This document shows, one piece after another, positions 49,802 through 58,184 of a stretch of DNA of 64,000 nt (position 1 is the stretch's first letter; each line of letters starts with the position of its first letter). The position numbers were made by a program, and so were the translations under genes. Where the stretch lies: NCBI GenBank assembly GCA_023457435.1, contig JAEWLS010000048.1:124001-188000 (forward strand), written 5' to 3'. The stretch comes from Pseudomonadota bacterium. Lineage in GTDB: Bacteria; Pseudomonadota; Alphaproteobacteria; Rhizobiales; Rhizobiaceae. Under the pieces are notes generated by a model. It saw only the letters and a list, made by a program, of their open reading frames with translations, did no database searches and was not told where the DNA came from.

Positions 49802-50347
49802 ATGAAGGTCATTGCGGCCACCATTCTGCTGTCGACAGCCGGCGCCCTGCCCGCCGCGGCGTCTTCGTTTGCGCTCCTGAAAAGGGCGGCCACCCAACCA
49901 AGTCCCTCCATCATCATGTTCGTAGAGCCCAGTGCGGGGCGCGAACCGGTCCTCCTCGGCGGCGCGGCGATGGCCTATCCTGCTCCCGCCCCCTCGATCG
50001 AAGGCAGGGACACTGGCTACAGACGAGTCTCCGCATCGGTCATCGCCATCGGAGAACCTGCCGTCGAGAAGACGCATGTCGCGGCAATCCCGGCCGAACC
50101 GAAGCCGATGCGCAATCCACACCTGCCGCCGATGGTTTTTCGCGGTGGCCTGATCGGCGACGCGTTCGTCCAGGGAAGCGGGATGCCGGCCAGCGTTGCC
50201 GCGGCCGCGCAGGGGCTCGATCCGGGTGCATCCGCGGCCGCGGGCAAGGACAACGCGCCAAATCAGAAGGCACCGGCCGGACCTGCGAAAGCCCCTCCGC
50301 CGCCGCCTCCCGCGGCCCCCCCACCTCAATTTCTGCGACCCGAGTAA
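49802..50347 (+). CDS. Exported proline-rich protein of unknown function
   Basis: The 181-residue protein has a signal peptide ending near GALPAAASSF. The mature part contains PSPSIIMFVEP, then SVIAIGEPAVEKTHVAAIP, and a region ending MVFRGGLIGDAF. The last 40 residues are Ala/Pro-rich with a run of prolines (KAPPPPPPAAPPP). Similar short exported proteins with a proline-rich tail occur in Rhizobiales, but I know no function. The signal peptide and strand orientation away from sua5 support a real gene. Confidence 0.65.
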   Translation: MKVIAATILLSTAGALPAAASSFALLKRAATQPSPSIIMFVEPSAGREPVLLGGAAMAYPAPAPSIEGRDTGYRRVSASVIAIGEPAVEKTHVAAIPAEPKPMRNPHLPPMVFRGGLIGDAFVQGSGMPASVAAAAQGLDPGASAAAGKDNAPNQKAPAGPAKAPPPPPPAAPPPQFLRPE

Positions 50348-50446
50348 CGCGGCCACTTGCTCGTACGCCCCGGTCTGACACAGAATTGCCGCGAGCCGCG
50401 CCATGCCTGAAGACGGCCATTGCGGCCATCACTCGAGGCAACACAA

Positions 50447-50830
50447 ATGAAGACTGTTCTGCTTTCCGGCGCGGCGCTCATGCTGGCGCTTGCCACCACC
50501 ATGCCGGCATCGGCCGATACGCTGCTCGGCTCCTACATCGCGAGGATGGGCGACAACGACCACTACGCCAGCGATGGGTACAAACTCGACACAGCGGCAC
50601 AGGTTGTCCGCCAGGATCGCGCCAACTGGCACAAGTTCGGTCGCGGCGACGCCGAGGACGACGATGACCGGTGGTTCGCCTCGACCAACGCGCGCGCGCG
50701 TTTCGAGACGATGCTCAACAAGTCCGGCGCGATGACGCAGCAAGTGCGGCGCGAGATCCTCAACGGCAATCCCGTCGTCAAGGTCACCGTCTACCAGAGC
50801 AGCGTGAAGGTGGTGATCGTAGGCTACTAG
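50447..50830 (+). CDS. Small exported protein of unknown function
   Basis: The 127-residue protein has a signal peptide (LSGAALMLALATTMPASADT). The mature part has SYIARMGDNDHYASDGYKLD, a very acidic stretch GDAEDDDDRWF, and a C-terminus VVKVTVYQSSVKVVIVGY rich in beta-strand residues. No cysteine is present. GAGG lies eight bases before ATG 50447. No family is recognised. Its final CTAG also gives the stop codon of glyS on the other strand. Confidence 0.7.
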   Translation: MKTVLLSGAALMLALATTMPASADTLLGSYIARMGDNDHYASDGYKLDTAAQVVRQDRANWHKFGRGDAEDDDDRWFASTNARARFETMLNKSGAMTQQVRREILNGNPVVKVTVYQSSVKVVIVGY

Positions 50831-53145
50831 CCGGCGATCCTGCCGAAGTCCGCGACCTGCCCGGTCGCGGCCCTGATGCGGGCGAGCAGCGCCAAGCGGT
50901 TCGCCCGCACCGCCGTATCGTCGGCATTTACGAGCACTGCCTCGAAGAATGCGTCGACGGGCGCGCGCAATCTGCTTAGCGCCTGCATTGCGGCCGAGAA
51001 ATCCTGCAAGGCAATCGCCTGCGCTGCTTCGCTCTCGGCCAGATTGATCGCCGAGAACAGGTCGTGTTCGGCAGGGACCGCGAAGAGCTTCGGATCGACG
51101 TTCTCGGCGACCTCCGTCCCCTTCTTTTCCTCGGCGGCGAGGATGTTCGCGGCGCGCTTCGTCCCCGCGAGCAAATTCTTGCCGTCCTCGGAATCGAGGA
51201 AGATGCCGAGCGCCGCGACGCGGGAGACGACCAATAGGAGGTCGTCGGCATCGGGCGCGATTACCGCATCGATCAGATCGTGGCGGGCGCCCTTGTCGCG
51301 GAGGTAGACCTTCAGGCGGTCGTGGAAGAAGGAGAGGAGGTCTAAATTAGCATCCATCCAGCGTTCATAACTATCCTCCAGATCCCGGGTGCTTAAGATG
51401 GATTGCTTCGAGATAGCGCGGAAAAGTGACTCCTTGTCGAGAGGATCTCCTAACGGAAGGCCTGCTCTGCGCGCCGTATCCAATGTGCTTATCGGCTGAC
51501 GCAACTTCTCGTGATACCGAGTCGCGGACCAATTTAGCCACTGCTTCCTAAATACGGTCGCAAGCGCCAGCTTCACCCCATTTTCGACCACGATCCTGAT
51601 CACGCCCAGCGCCGCGCGGCGCAGCGCATAGGGGTCCTTGCTGCCTGTGGGCTTCTCGTCGATTGCCCAAAAGCCGACGAGCGTGTCGAGCTTGTCGGCG
51701 AGCGCCACGGCGATGGCGACCGGATCGACCGGCACGACATCCGACGGGCCCTGCGGCTTGTAATGCTCCTCGATGGCCCTCGAGACTGCGGGCTCCTCAC
51801 CCTGGAGGAGCGCGTATTTGCGGCCCATCAGGCCCTGCAGCTCCGGGAACTCGCCGACGACCTCGGTCTGGAGGTCGGCCTTGGCGAGAACCGCCGCGCG
51901 ATGGGCATGCGAGGGATCGGCGCCGACGACCGGCGCCAACTCCTCGGCAAGGCGCGCGATACGCTCGACCCGCTCCCCCTGCGTGCCGAGCTTGGCGTGG
52001 AACGTCACGCCGAGATGGTCGAGGCGGGCCATGCGCTGGTCGAGCGGCTTCTTCAGGTCGAGACCGAATTTTTCCGCAGACGGAGCGAGACGCTCGAGGT
52101 CGGGCAGGTCGGCCTGGTCGGTCTTCCAGAAGTGCACGCCATCGGACAGCCGCGCGCGCACCACCTTGCCGTTGCCGCGCACGATCTCGGCGCCGCCGTC
52201 CTTCGCCTCGATGTTCGCAGTGAGAAGGAAACGGTTGGCCAAGCGCTCGCCGTCGCCAGCCGATGGCCGCGCCACGAAGCATTTCTGGTTGGCGCGAATG
52301 GTGAGCCGGATGATCTCGGACGGTATCTGGAGGTAGCTCTCCTCGAACTCTCCCATCAAGACGACCGGCCATTCCACGAGGCCGGAAACCTCTTCCAGCA
52401 GACCCTCGTCCTCGACCAGTTCCAGCCCCGAAGCGAAGGCAAGGTTCTTGGCATCGTCGAGGATGATACGCTTGCGCCGCTCGGCATCGAGGACGACCTT
52501 CGCCGCTTCGAGCTTCGAGACGTAGTCGTCGAACCGCCTGACGGTGATCGCTGCGGGGGCATGGAAGCGGTGCCCGTAGGTGACGTTGCCCGAGCGGACG
52601 CCGTCCACCTCGAAATCGACCACCACAGGGTCCGACGTCTCGGGACCGAAGGTGCACAGGATCGATTGGAGCGGACGCACCCAGCGCAGGCTTCCCGGCT
52701 TCGCCGAAGCCTTGCCCCAGCGCATCGACTTCGGCCACGGGAAGGTTCGGATCACGTTCGGCACGAGTTCGGCGACAATCGCCTCGGCATCGCGGCCCGG
52801 CTTCGACAGATGCGCGACGTAAAAGTCGCCCTTCTTCGGATCGGAATGGACGTGCGCCCGAGAAATGTCAGCGAGCCCGGCCTTGCGGAGAAAACCCTCG
52901 ACCGCCTGCGCCGGCGCTTTGGTCGACGGTCCCTTGATCTCCTCATGCTCGTCGCGCGAGCGCGCCGTCAGCCCGCGGATATCGAGCGCCAGGCGGCGCG
53001 GCGTCCAATATTCCGTCGCTGCCTCGTAGGTGAGACCGGCTTCGACGAGACCGTCCGTGACCATCTTCTTGAGGTCGCCAGCTGCCTTGCGCTGCATGCG
53101 CGCGGGGATTTCCTCGGAGCGAAGTTCTAGGAGCAGGTCGGGCAT
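50827..53145 (-). CDS. glyS: Glycine--tRNA ligase beta subunit
   Basis: The 772-residue beta subunit pairs with GlyQ to charge tRNA-Gly. It has the N-terminal MPDLLLELRSEEIPARMQ, the central core with GLMGRKYALLQGEEPAV, LADKLDTLVGFWAIDEKPTGSKDP, partly quoted as LADKLDTLVGFWAI, and LSFFHDRLKVYLRDKGARHD near residue 605. Between about 530 and 602 there is a segment with no match to the usual family core, with about 51% GC and codons such as TTA, CTA, AGA and ATA that are rare around it. The family usually has about 30-35 residues at this place. Confidence 0.95.
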   Translation of the reverse strand: MPDLLLELRSEEIPARMQRKAAGDLKKMVTDGLVEAGLTYEAATEYWTPRRLALDIRGLTARSRDEHEEIKGPSTKAPAQAVEGFLRKAGLADISRAHVHSDPKKGDFYVAHLSKPGRDAEAIVAELVPNVIRTFPWPKSMRWGKASAKPGSLRWVRPLQSILCTFGPETSDPVVVDFEVDGVRSGNVTYGHRFHAPAAITVRRFDDYVSKLEAAKVVLDAERRKRIILDDAKNLAFASGLELVEDEGLLEEVSGLVEWPVVLMGEFEESYLQIPSEIIRLTIRANQKCFVARPSAGDGERLANRFLLTANIEAKDGGAEIVRGNGKVVRARLSDGVHFWKTDQADLPDLERLAPSAEKFGLDLKKPLDQRMARLDHLGVTFHAKLGTQGERVERIARLAEELAPVVGADPSHAHRAAVLAKADLQTEVVGEFPELQGLMGRKYALLQGEEPAVSRAIEEHYKPQGPSDVVPVDPVAIAVALADKLDTLVGFWAIDEKPTGSKDPYALRRAALGVIRIVVENGVKLALATVFRKQWLNWSATRYHEKLRQPISTLDTARRAGLPLGDPLDKESLFRAISKQSILSTRDLEDSYERWMDANLDLLSFFHDRLKVYLRDKGARHDLIDAVIAPDADDLLLVVSRVAALGIFLDSEDGKNLLAGTKRAANILAAEEKKGTEVAENVDPKLFAVPAEHDLFSAINLAESEAAQAIALQDFSAAMQALSRLRAPVDAFFEAVLVNADDTAVRANRLALLARIRAATGQVADFGRIAG

Positions 53146-53206
53146 GGGCTTATCCGGAAAAGGCGCCCCGCCCTATCAAGACTGGCAAGGGTTGTCACGC
53201 GTCGCC

Positions 53207-53252
53207 TTGTGGCGAATAACGAAGATGATATACATAGACGATATCAGATATA
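53207..53252 (+). promoter_or_regulatory. Promoter and candidate operator of the second toxin-antitoxin pair
   Basis: TTGTGG (53207-53212) and TATACA (53229-53234), separated by 16 bp, make a plausible -35/-10 pair. GATAT occurs three times, as GATATA (53227), the palindrome GATATC (53240) and GATATA (53247), which may be binding half-sites for the ribbon-helix-helix antitoxin. This strip is far more A/T-rich than its surroundings. Confidence 0.5.
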
Positions 53253-53262
53253 GGACGCTTGT

Positions 53263-53478
53263 ATGCGCGCACTGATCGACATCGACGAAAAGCGGCTACG
53301 GGAGCTTGACGCGCTCGCACGGCGCGAGAAGCGCTCGCGTGCTTCCCTCATTCGGCAGGCTGTAGACGACTATCTCGACATACATCTTGCAAACGACGCG
53401 AACGCGGCCTTCGGGCTCTGGAAGGATCGCGGGGTCGACGGTCTCGCGTATCAGGAGCAGATGCGAAGCGAGTGGTGA
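53263..53478 (+). CDS. Ribbon-helix-helix antitoxin
   Basis: The 71-residue protein begins MRALIDIDEKRLRELDALAR, a CopG/RHH DNA-binding fold with the second helix in SRASLIRQAVDDYLD. The C-terminal part (AAFGLWKDRGVDGLAYQEQM) is the typical toxin-wrapping tail of this antitoxin type. Its stop overlaps the start of the PIN toxin. The pair lies between glyS and glyQ on the opposite strand and is unrelated in sequence to the VapB at 44.9 kb. Confidence 0.88.
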   Translation: MRALIDIDEKRLRELDALARREKRSRASLIRQAVDDYLDIHLANDANAAFGLWKDRGVDGLAYQEQMRSEW

Positions 53479-53837
53479 AAGCGCTCCTTGACACCAACAT
53501 CCTCGTCGACTTTCTCAACGGTATCCCTGAAGCTCGCGATGAGGTCGCCCGATATGCCGAAAAGGCGATCAGCATCGTGTCATGGATGGAGGTCATGGTC
53601 GGCACCGACGATCAGACAGCTGCGGGGACACGAGCGTTTCTCAAGACGTTCGAGCAGATCCCGCTCGACGACGCGGTAGCAGCACGCGCAGTCGAACTGC
53701 GTCGGATGCACCGCATACGGCTTCCGGACGCGGTGATCTGGGCATCTGCGGATGTGCATTCGCTGTTGCTTGTCACACGAAACACGAAGGACTTCGACCC
53801 GAGCAGCCCGGGTATCCGAGTTCCCTACCGGCTCTAG
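53475..53837 (+). CDS. PIN-domain toxin (VapC-like)
   Basis: The 120-residue protein starts at GTG 53475, overlapping the antitoxin TGA as GTGA (a GTG at 53472 is also possible). Acidic PIN residues are retained: Asp in LLDTNILVDFLNG, Glu in SWMEVMVGT, Asp in RIRLPDAVIWAS and Asp in TRNTKDFDPS. It is likely an RNase acting on tRNA or rRNA. The stop codon TAG lies in a CTAG that is also the stop codon of glyQ in reverse. Confidence 0.9.
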   Translation: MKALLDTNILVDFLNGIPEARDEVARYAEKAISIVSWMEVMVGTDDQTAAGTRAFLKTFEQIPLDDAVAARAVELRRMHRIRLPDAVIWASADVHSLLLVTRNTKDFDPSSPGIRVPYRL

Positions 53838-54859
53838 GCCGCGCCGGCGGCGCGACCTTCTCCCTCCTGAGGGAGGTGGCCGGCTCCGCCGGCTTCGGTC
53901 GGCAGGAACGCCGCGCCTATTACCGTCGCTCCGCCGGCCTCGGTCTGCAGGAACGCTTCGCCGCACTGACGGGCGAGGTTGCGCACCTTGAGAATATAGC
54001 TCTGCCGCTCGGTTACCGAGATGACGCCTCGCGCATCGAGCAGGTTGAACACGTGGCTGGCCTTGATGCACTGGTCGTAGGCGGGCAACACCAGCCTGTG
54101 AAGCGGCTGATTGGCGTGGGCCGATGGCGCTCCCGCAGCGAGCAGATCGGCGCATTCCCTTTCGGCATCCTTGAAATGCTGGAACAACATCTCGGTGTTG
54201 GCGTGCTCGAAATTGTGGCGTGAGTATTCCTGCTCCGCCTGGAGAAACACGTCGCCGTACGTCACCTTCTCGTCGCCGTCGAGCCCGTTGAAATTGAGAT
54301 CGTAGACGTTGTCGACGTTCTGGACGTACATAGCGAGACGTTCGAGGCCGTATGTCAGCTCACCCGAGACCGGCGCGCACTCGATGCCGCAAACCTGCTG
54401 GAAATAGGTGAACTGCGACACCTCCATGCCGTCGCACCAGCATTCCCAACCGAGTCCCCAGGCGCCGAGCGTGGGGCTTTCCCAGTCGTCCTCCACGAAA
54501 CGGACGTCGTGGAGCATCGGATCGAGGCCGATCGCAGCCAGGGACCCGAGATACAGCTCCTGCAGGTTCGGCGGATTCGGCTTCAGAATGACCTGGTACT
54601 GGTAGTAGTGCTGCAACCTGTTCGGGTTCTCGCCGTAACGGCCGTCCTTGGGGCGCCGCGACGGCTGGACGTAGGCAGCCTTCCAGTGCTTCGGCCCAAG
54701 CGAGCGCAGCGTGGTCGCGGGATGGAAGGTGCCGGCGCCGACCTCCATGTCGTAAGGCTGGAGTATCAGGCAACCGTGCTCCGCCCAGTAGTTATGGAGC
54801 GTGAGGATCAGCCCCTGAAAGGAGCGGGATGGGTGCAGGTGAGCTGCAAGTGGCTGCAT
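53834..54859 (-). CDS. glyQ: Glycine--tRNA ligase alpha subunit with extended C-terminus
   Basis: The 341-residue catalytic subunit has SFQGLILTLHNYWAEHGCLI, the motif GAGTFHPATTLRSLGP, and LGWECWCDGMEVSQFTYFQQ; the core ends at LARQCGEAFLQTEAGG. E. coli GlyQ has about 300 residues. The extra tail here contains GEAFLQTEAGGATVI followed by the near copy GAAFLPTEAGGAGHL and then PQEGEGRAAGAA. The stop lies inside the last codons of the toxin gene. The catalytic core looks intact. Confidence 0.95.
   Translation of the reverse strand: MQPLAAHLHPSRSFQGLILTLHNYWAEHGCLILQPYDMEVGAGTFHPATTLRSLGPKHWKAAYVQPSRRPKDGRYGENPNRLQHYYQYQVILKPNPPNLQELYLGSLAAIGLDPMLHDVRFVEDDWESPTLGAWGLGWECWCDGMEVSQFTYFQQVCGIECAPVSGELTYGLERLAMYVQNVDNVYDLNFNGLDGDEKVTYGDVFLQAEQEYSRHNFEHANTEMLFQHFKDAERECADLLAAGAPSAHANQPLHRLVLPAYDQCIKASHVFNLLDARGVISVTERQSYILKVRNLARQCGEAFLQTEAGGATVIGAAFLPTEAGGAGHLPQEGEGRAAGAA
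53883..53962. repeat. 35-bp near-perfect direct repeat in the 3' end of glyQ
   Basis: The sequences at 53883-53917 and 53928-53962 are 35 bp each and match at 31 positions, with a period of 45 bp, so the duplication keeps the reading frame and adds 15 residues. Two short palindromes lie just downstream of the copies: CTCCCTC/GAGGGAG (53860-53875) and GCCGGC/GCCGGC (53879-53893). Confidence 0.85.
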
Positions 54860-54924
54860 GATGGGTCCGGCCCGAATGTCGGGCCGGTCCTAGAGACGAG
54901 ACGCCGGAGCGTCAAGCAACAGGC

Positions 54925-56907
54925 TTAGTTGGCCGGCTGCGGCAGGCGCAGCGACTGCCCGGGAACGAGCCGCCCCGGGTCGCCGCGCAGATCGGGATTG
55001 AGATCCAGCAACTCACGGAAACGCTTGCCGTCGCCGAGCCGTTCTGCCGCGATGGACCATAGCGACTGCCCCGGGCGCACGACATGGGTCGTCGCGTCCG
55101 ATGCCACCTGCGGGGCACTCTCGAGGGCGCTGCGGTCCTCGCCGGCGGAAGGATTATTCGGCTTGATCACGCTGCCGGCGGGATCGATGGCCAAGGCCGG
55201 GTTCTTGTCATCCGGCAGGCCGTTCACCAGCTTGTCGAGCACCGAAGCCATGACGTCGGGCTCAGGATCGAGATCGCGTGCGTGGGTCCACTGGAACTTA
55301 GCCTCGAGCTTGCGCCCGACGCGCCAGTAGGCGTCGCCAAGATGGTCGTTGAGCACAGGGTCGCCCGGCATGAGACCGACGGCGCGCTCAAGCTCACGTA
55401 CTGCGTCGTCCCAGCGGCTGAGGCGATAATAGGCCCAGCCCAACGAGTCGACGATGTAACCATCGCTCGGGCGCAGGTCGACGGCCTGCTGAATGAGTTT
55501 CAATCCCTCATCCAGCTTGATGTTCATGTCCACCCAGGAGTAGCCGAGATAATTCAGCACTTGCGGCTGGTCCGGGTAGAGCTCCAGCGCCTTGAGAAAA
55601 TTCGGCTCCGCCTTCGGCCACTCCTTCAGGCGCTCGTAGGCAATACCGCGCTGATAGAAGATGTTCCAATCCGAACGCGTGCCCGCGCCGATGCGTGCCA
55701 CTGCCTTGTCGAGAATGTCGGCTGCCTGGCGATACTGCTTGTCAGCGGAATAGACCCCGCCCATCGCGAGATAGGCGCGCGTGTCGTCAGGGTCGGCATC
55801 GAGCACCTTTTTCAGATGTCCGATCGCTTCCTCGCGGCGCTCCATGTCTGCGAGGTTGAGGCCAAGCTGCAGCTCGGCGGCGCGCCGCATCGGGGAGCCG
55901 GCGGGCACCTTCTCGTAGAGCGCGATCGCCTCTTCGGAGTTGTCCAGCTGCTCGGCGACCGCCGCGAGCTGCAGCAAGGCAGAGTCGCTGTCCGGTCTCA
56001 GCGCGAGGGCGAGACGCAGGTAGAGCCGCACGAACCCCTCACCGCCGCCGCGGTTGAGCGCGGAGCCGAGATTCAAGAGCACCTCGGAAGCGCCGTGCGC
56101 CGGTGCGTCGATCAGCGGTTCGATCTTGCGGCCGGCCTCGATCGCCTTCTTGAGCGCGACCAGCTGGAGCCGCGACGGGTAGAGTTCGTCCGCCTTGGCA
56201 ATAGCCTCCAGCGCCTGGTCCTTGCGCCCAAGCCGCGACAGGTACCCGGCATAGGCTTCGACGGCGCGCAGAAATGCCTCCGGCGCAGAGGCCGCGGCCG
56301 GCACGTTGTCGAGCACGCCTGCATAGGCTGCGAGTGCAGCCTTCTCGTCGCCCGCCTTTTCCGCGACCAGAGCCTTGTGGTAGCCGACGAACAGGTCGAA
56401 CCAGGCCGGCCCCTTCATGTCCTCAATGAATTTCAGACCGGCTTTGGCCTCGCCGCCGCCGACCATGGCCCATGCCGTCATCAAGCCGGTAACCAGACGG
56501 TCCAGATCGGTCTCCAACGCCAGCTTGAGCAGGTTTTCGGCTGCGGTGTAGTCGTCGCGGCGGAACGCGTCGATCGCCAGAGCGACGCGGCTGAAGCGCT
56601 CGACTTCGGCGACCGTTTTCAGCTGCTCGGCATAGGGCAGCGCGCGGTCGAACTCGCCATTGGCGATAAGGCTGATGAGCAGGCTCTGCTTGAGCGCGGT
56701 GTCGTCCCGGTCGAGACTCACCGCACGCTCGTAGAACGCGATGGCCGCGGCGAGATCGTTATCGGTCTCCGCGATTCGTGCCGCCAGGTAAGCCCCCGAC
56801 AAGGACGAAGCGCGGGGCAAGGCCTGGTTACCCTTCGCTGCGTAGGCGGCAGGCGTTGCAAGAAATGCGGAAACCGCCACCGTCGAGAGAAGAATTCTAA
56901 GCCGCAT
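54925..56907 (-). CDS. Exported TPR-repeat protein with C-terminal LysM domain
   Basis: The 660-residue protein has a signal peptide (LLSTVAVSAFLATPAAYAA), then many TPR-like helical repeats through about residue 560. Clear ones are AAIAFYERAVSLDRDDTAL near the start and AIGHLKKVLDADPDDTRAYL, PNFLKALELYPDQPQVLNYLG and AVRELERAVGLMPGDPVLND in the second half, each shown in part. A linker follows, then a LysM domain (HVVRPGQSLWSIAAERLGDG) at the end. It is probably periplasmic and bound to peptidoglycan, with the TPRs scaffolding partner proteins. AAGGGAAGGG precedes the ATG. Confidence 0.85.
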   Translation of the reverse strand: MRLRILLSTVAVSAFLATPAAYAAKGNQALPRASSLSGAYLAARIAETDNDLAAAIAFYERAVSLDRDDTALKQSLLISLIANGEFDRALPYAEQLKTVAEVERFSRVALAIDAFRRDDYTAAENLLKLALETDLDRLVTGLMTAWAMVGGGEAKAGLKFIEDMKGPAWFDLFVGYHKALVAEKAGDEKAALAAYAGVLDNVPAAASAPEAFLRAVEAYAGYLSRLGRKDQALEAIAKADELYPSRLQLVALKKAIEAGRKIEPLIDAPAHGASEVLLNLGSALNRGGGEGFVRLYLRLALALRPDSDSALLQLAAVAEQLDNSEEAIALYEKVPAGSPMRRAAELQLGLNLADMERREEAIGHLKKVLDADPDDTRAYLAMGGVYSADKQYRQAADILDKAVARIGAGTRSDWNIFYQRGIAYERLKEWPKAEPNFLKALELYPDQPQVLNYLGYSWVDMNIKLDEGLKLIQQAVDLRPSDGYIVDSLGWAYYRLSRWDDAVRELERAVGLMPGDPVLNDHLGDAYWRVGRKLEAKFQWTHARDLDPEPDVMASVLDKLVNGLPDDKNPALAIDPAGSVIKPNNPSAGEDRSALESAPQVASDATTHVVRPGQSLWSIAAERLGDGKRFRELLDLNPDLRGDPGRLVPGQSLRLPQPAN

Positions 56908-57027
56908 CAGTATCCCTTCCCTTCCGCGCGCCGCGTGGCGTCCTCGGAATAGGCCTTGAAAGCCCGCAAGCATGGCCTTTTTGCGATGCCACATCAATCG
57001 AGGCAGGTATCACAAAGCCCGGCGCTG

Positions 57028-58044
57028 CTAGTTCGCGCGCTCGATGCAGAAGTCTATGACATCGAGAAGGGCAGACTTGTGCGCCGATTTGGGCAGGGGT
57101 GCGAGGGCGTCGCGCGCGATTCCGCCGAAGTGGCGGGCGCGTGCGACAGTGTCGGCAATCGAGCCGCTGCGGACCATCAACGACAGCGCGTGTTTCAACT
57201 CGGCCTCGCCGCTCTCTCCGCTCTCGATCGCGCGCTTCCAGAAGGCGCGATCGTCGGAACTGCCGCGGCGATAGCTCAGGATCACCGGCAGAGTGACCTT
57301 TCCCTCGCGGAAGTCGTCGCCGACATTCTTGCCGAGCTGCTGCGCATTACCGCCATAGTCGAGAGCATCGTCGATCAGCTGAAAGGCCAGACCCAGATTC
57401 GTGCCGTAGGAGCGCATCGCCGCGCGATCCGAGCGGCTGTCATTGGCGATGACGGGGCCAACCTCGGCCGCAGCCGAGAAAAGCGCGGCGGTCTTGGCCC
57501 TGATGACCTGGAGGTATTCATCCTCGGTCGTCTCAAGGTTCTTGGCGACGCCGAGCTGCATCACCTCGCCTTCGGCGATGACCGTCGCCGCGGCCGACAG
57601 GATATCCAGCGCTTCCAGCGAGCCGACCTCGACCATCATGCGGAAAGCCTGGCCGAGCAGGAAGTCGCCGACCAGGACGCTCGCCTGATTGCCCCAGATC
57701 ATGCGTGCCGTCCGCTTGCCGCGACGCATGCCGCTCTCGTCGACAACATCGTCATGCAACAGCGTCGCGGTGTGCATGAACTCCACGCTTGCGGCGAGCT
57801 TCACGTGGAGGTCGCCGGTGTAGCCGAACAGTTGCGCCGCAGCGATCGTGATCATGGGACGCAAACGCTTGCCGCCCGACGAGATCAGGTGGTTGGCAAT
57901 CTCCGGGATCATCTCAACGTCCGATCCCGCCTTCGACAGGATCAGCTCGTTGACACGACCCATGTCAGGGCGGGTCAGATCGACGAGCGGCGCTATCGTC
58001 GCCTGCTCGCGCTTGCCGTCACCTAGAGAAACAACAACGCCCAA
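57028..58044 (-). CDS. Polyprenyl diphosphate synthase (octaprenyl/decaprenyl type)
   Basis: The 338-residue enzyme extends isoprenyl diphosphates to the ubiquinone side chain. The two Asp-rich motifs are LLHDDVVDESG and QLIDDALDYGG, with GGKRLRPMITIAAAQLF before the first. The start is TTG at 58042-58044, chosen because AAGGAG lies six to seven bases upstream; no ATG or GTG in frame fits the family N-terminus. The product length cannot be read, but decaprenyl is usual in Rhizobiales. It supplies UbiA, whose gene is 11 kb away. Confidence 0.92.
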   Translation of the reverse strand: MGVVVSLGDGKREQATIAPLVDLTRPDMGRVNELILSKAGSDVEMIPEIANHLISSGGKRLRPMITIAAAQLFGYTGDLHVKLAASVEFMHTATLLHDDVVDESGMRRGKRTARMIWGNQASVLVGDFLLGQAFRMMVEVGSLEALDILSAAATVIAEGEVMQLGVAKNLETTEDEYLQVIRAKTAALFSAAAEVGPVIANDSRSDRAAMRSYGTNLGLAFQLIDDALDYGGNAQQLGKNVGDDFREGKVTLPVILSYRRGSSDDRAFWKRAIESGESGEAELKHALSLMVRSGSIADTVARARHFGGIARDALAPLPKSAHKSALLDVIDFCIERAN

Positions 58045-58184
58045 ACGGAACTCCTTCGCACCGGGCACTCCTGCCCGCCTTGCGGCCCGGAGTCTAGGCC
58101 TCTCGTCGGAGGCCGGGCAAGGCGCGAATTGGCGCGGGGGCGGCGCACGTTTACAATCCGGGCCCAAGCTGCGAGTGTCCAGCG

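Noticed and set aside
51340..51558. Possible separate small gene or mobile element inside glyS
   Set aside because: The segment is fully open in the glyS frame, with no start, no terminal inverted repeats and no target-site duplication, so it is reported as an in-frame segment only.
51763..53130. 455-codon + strand open frame opposite glyS
   Set aside because: GlyS motifs fill the minus strand; the antisense frame is a compositional shadow.
55084..56952. 622-codon + strand open frame opposite the TPR-LysM gene
   Set aside because: Composition and lack of any motif mark it as a shadow; the minus frame has a signal peptide, repeats and LysM.
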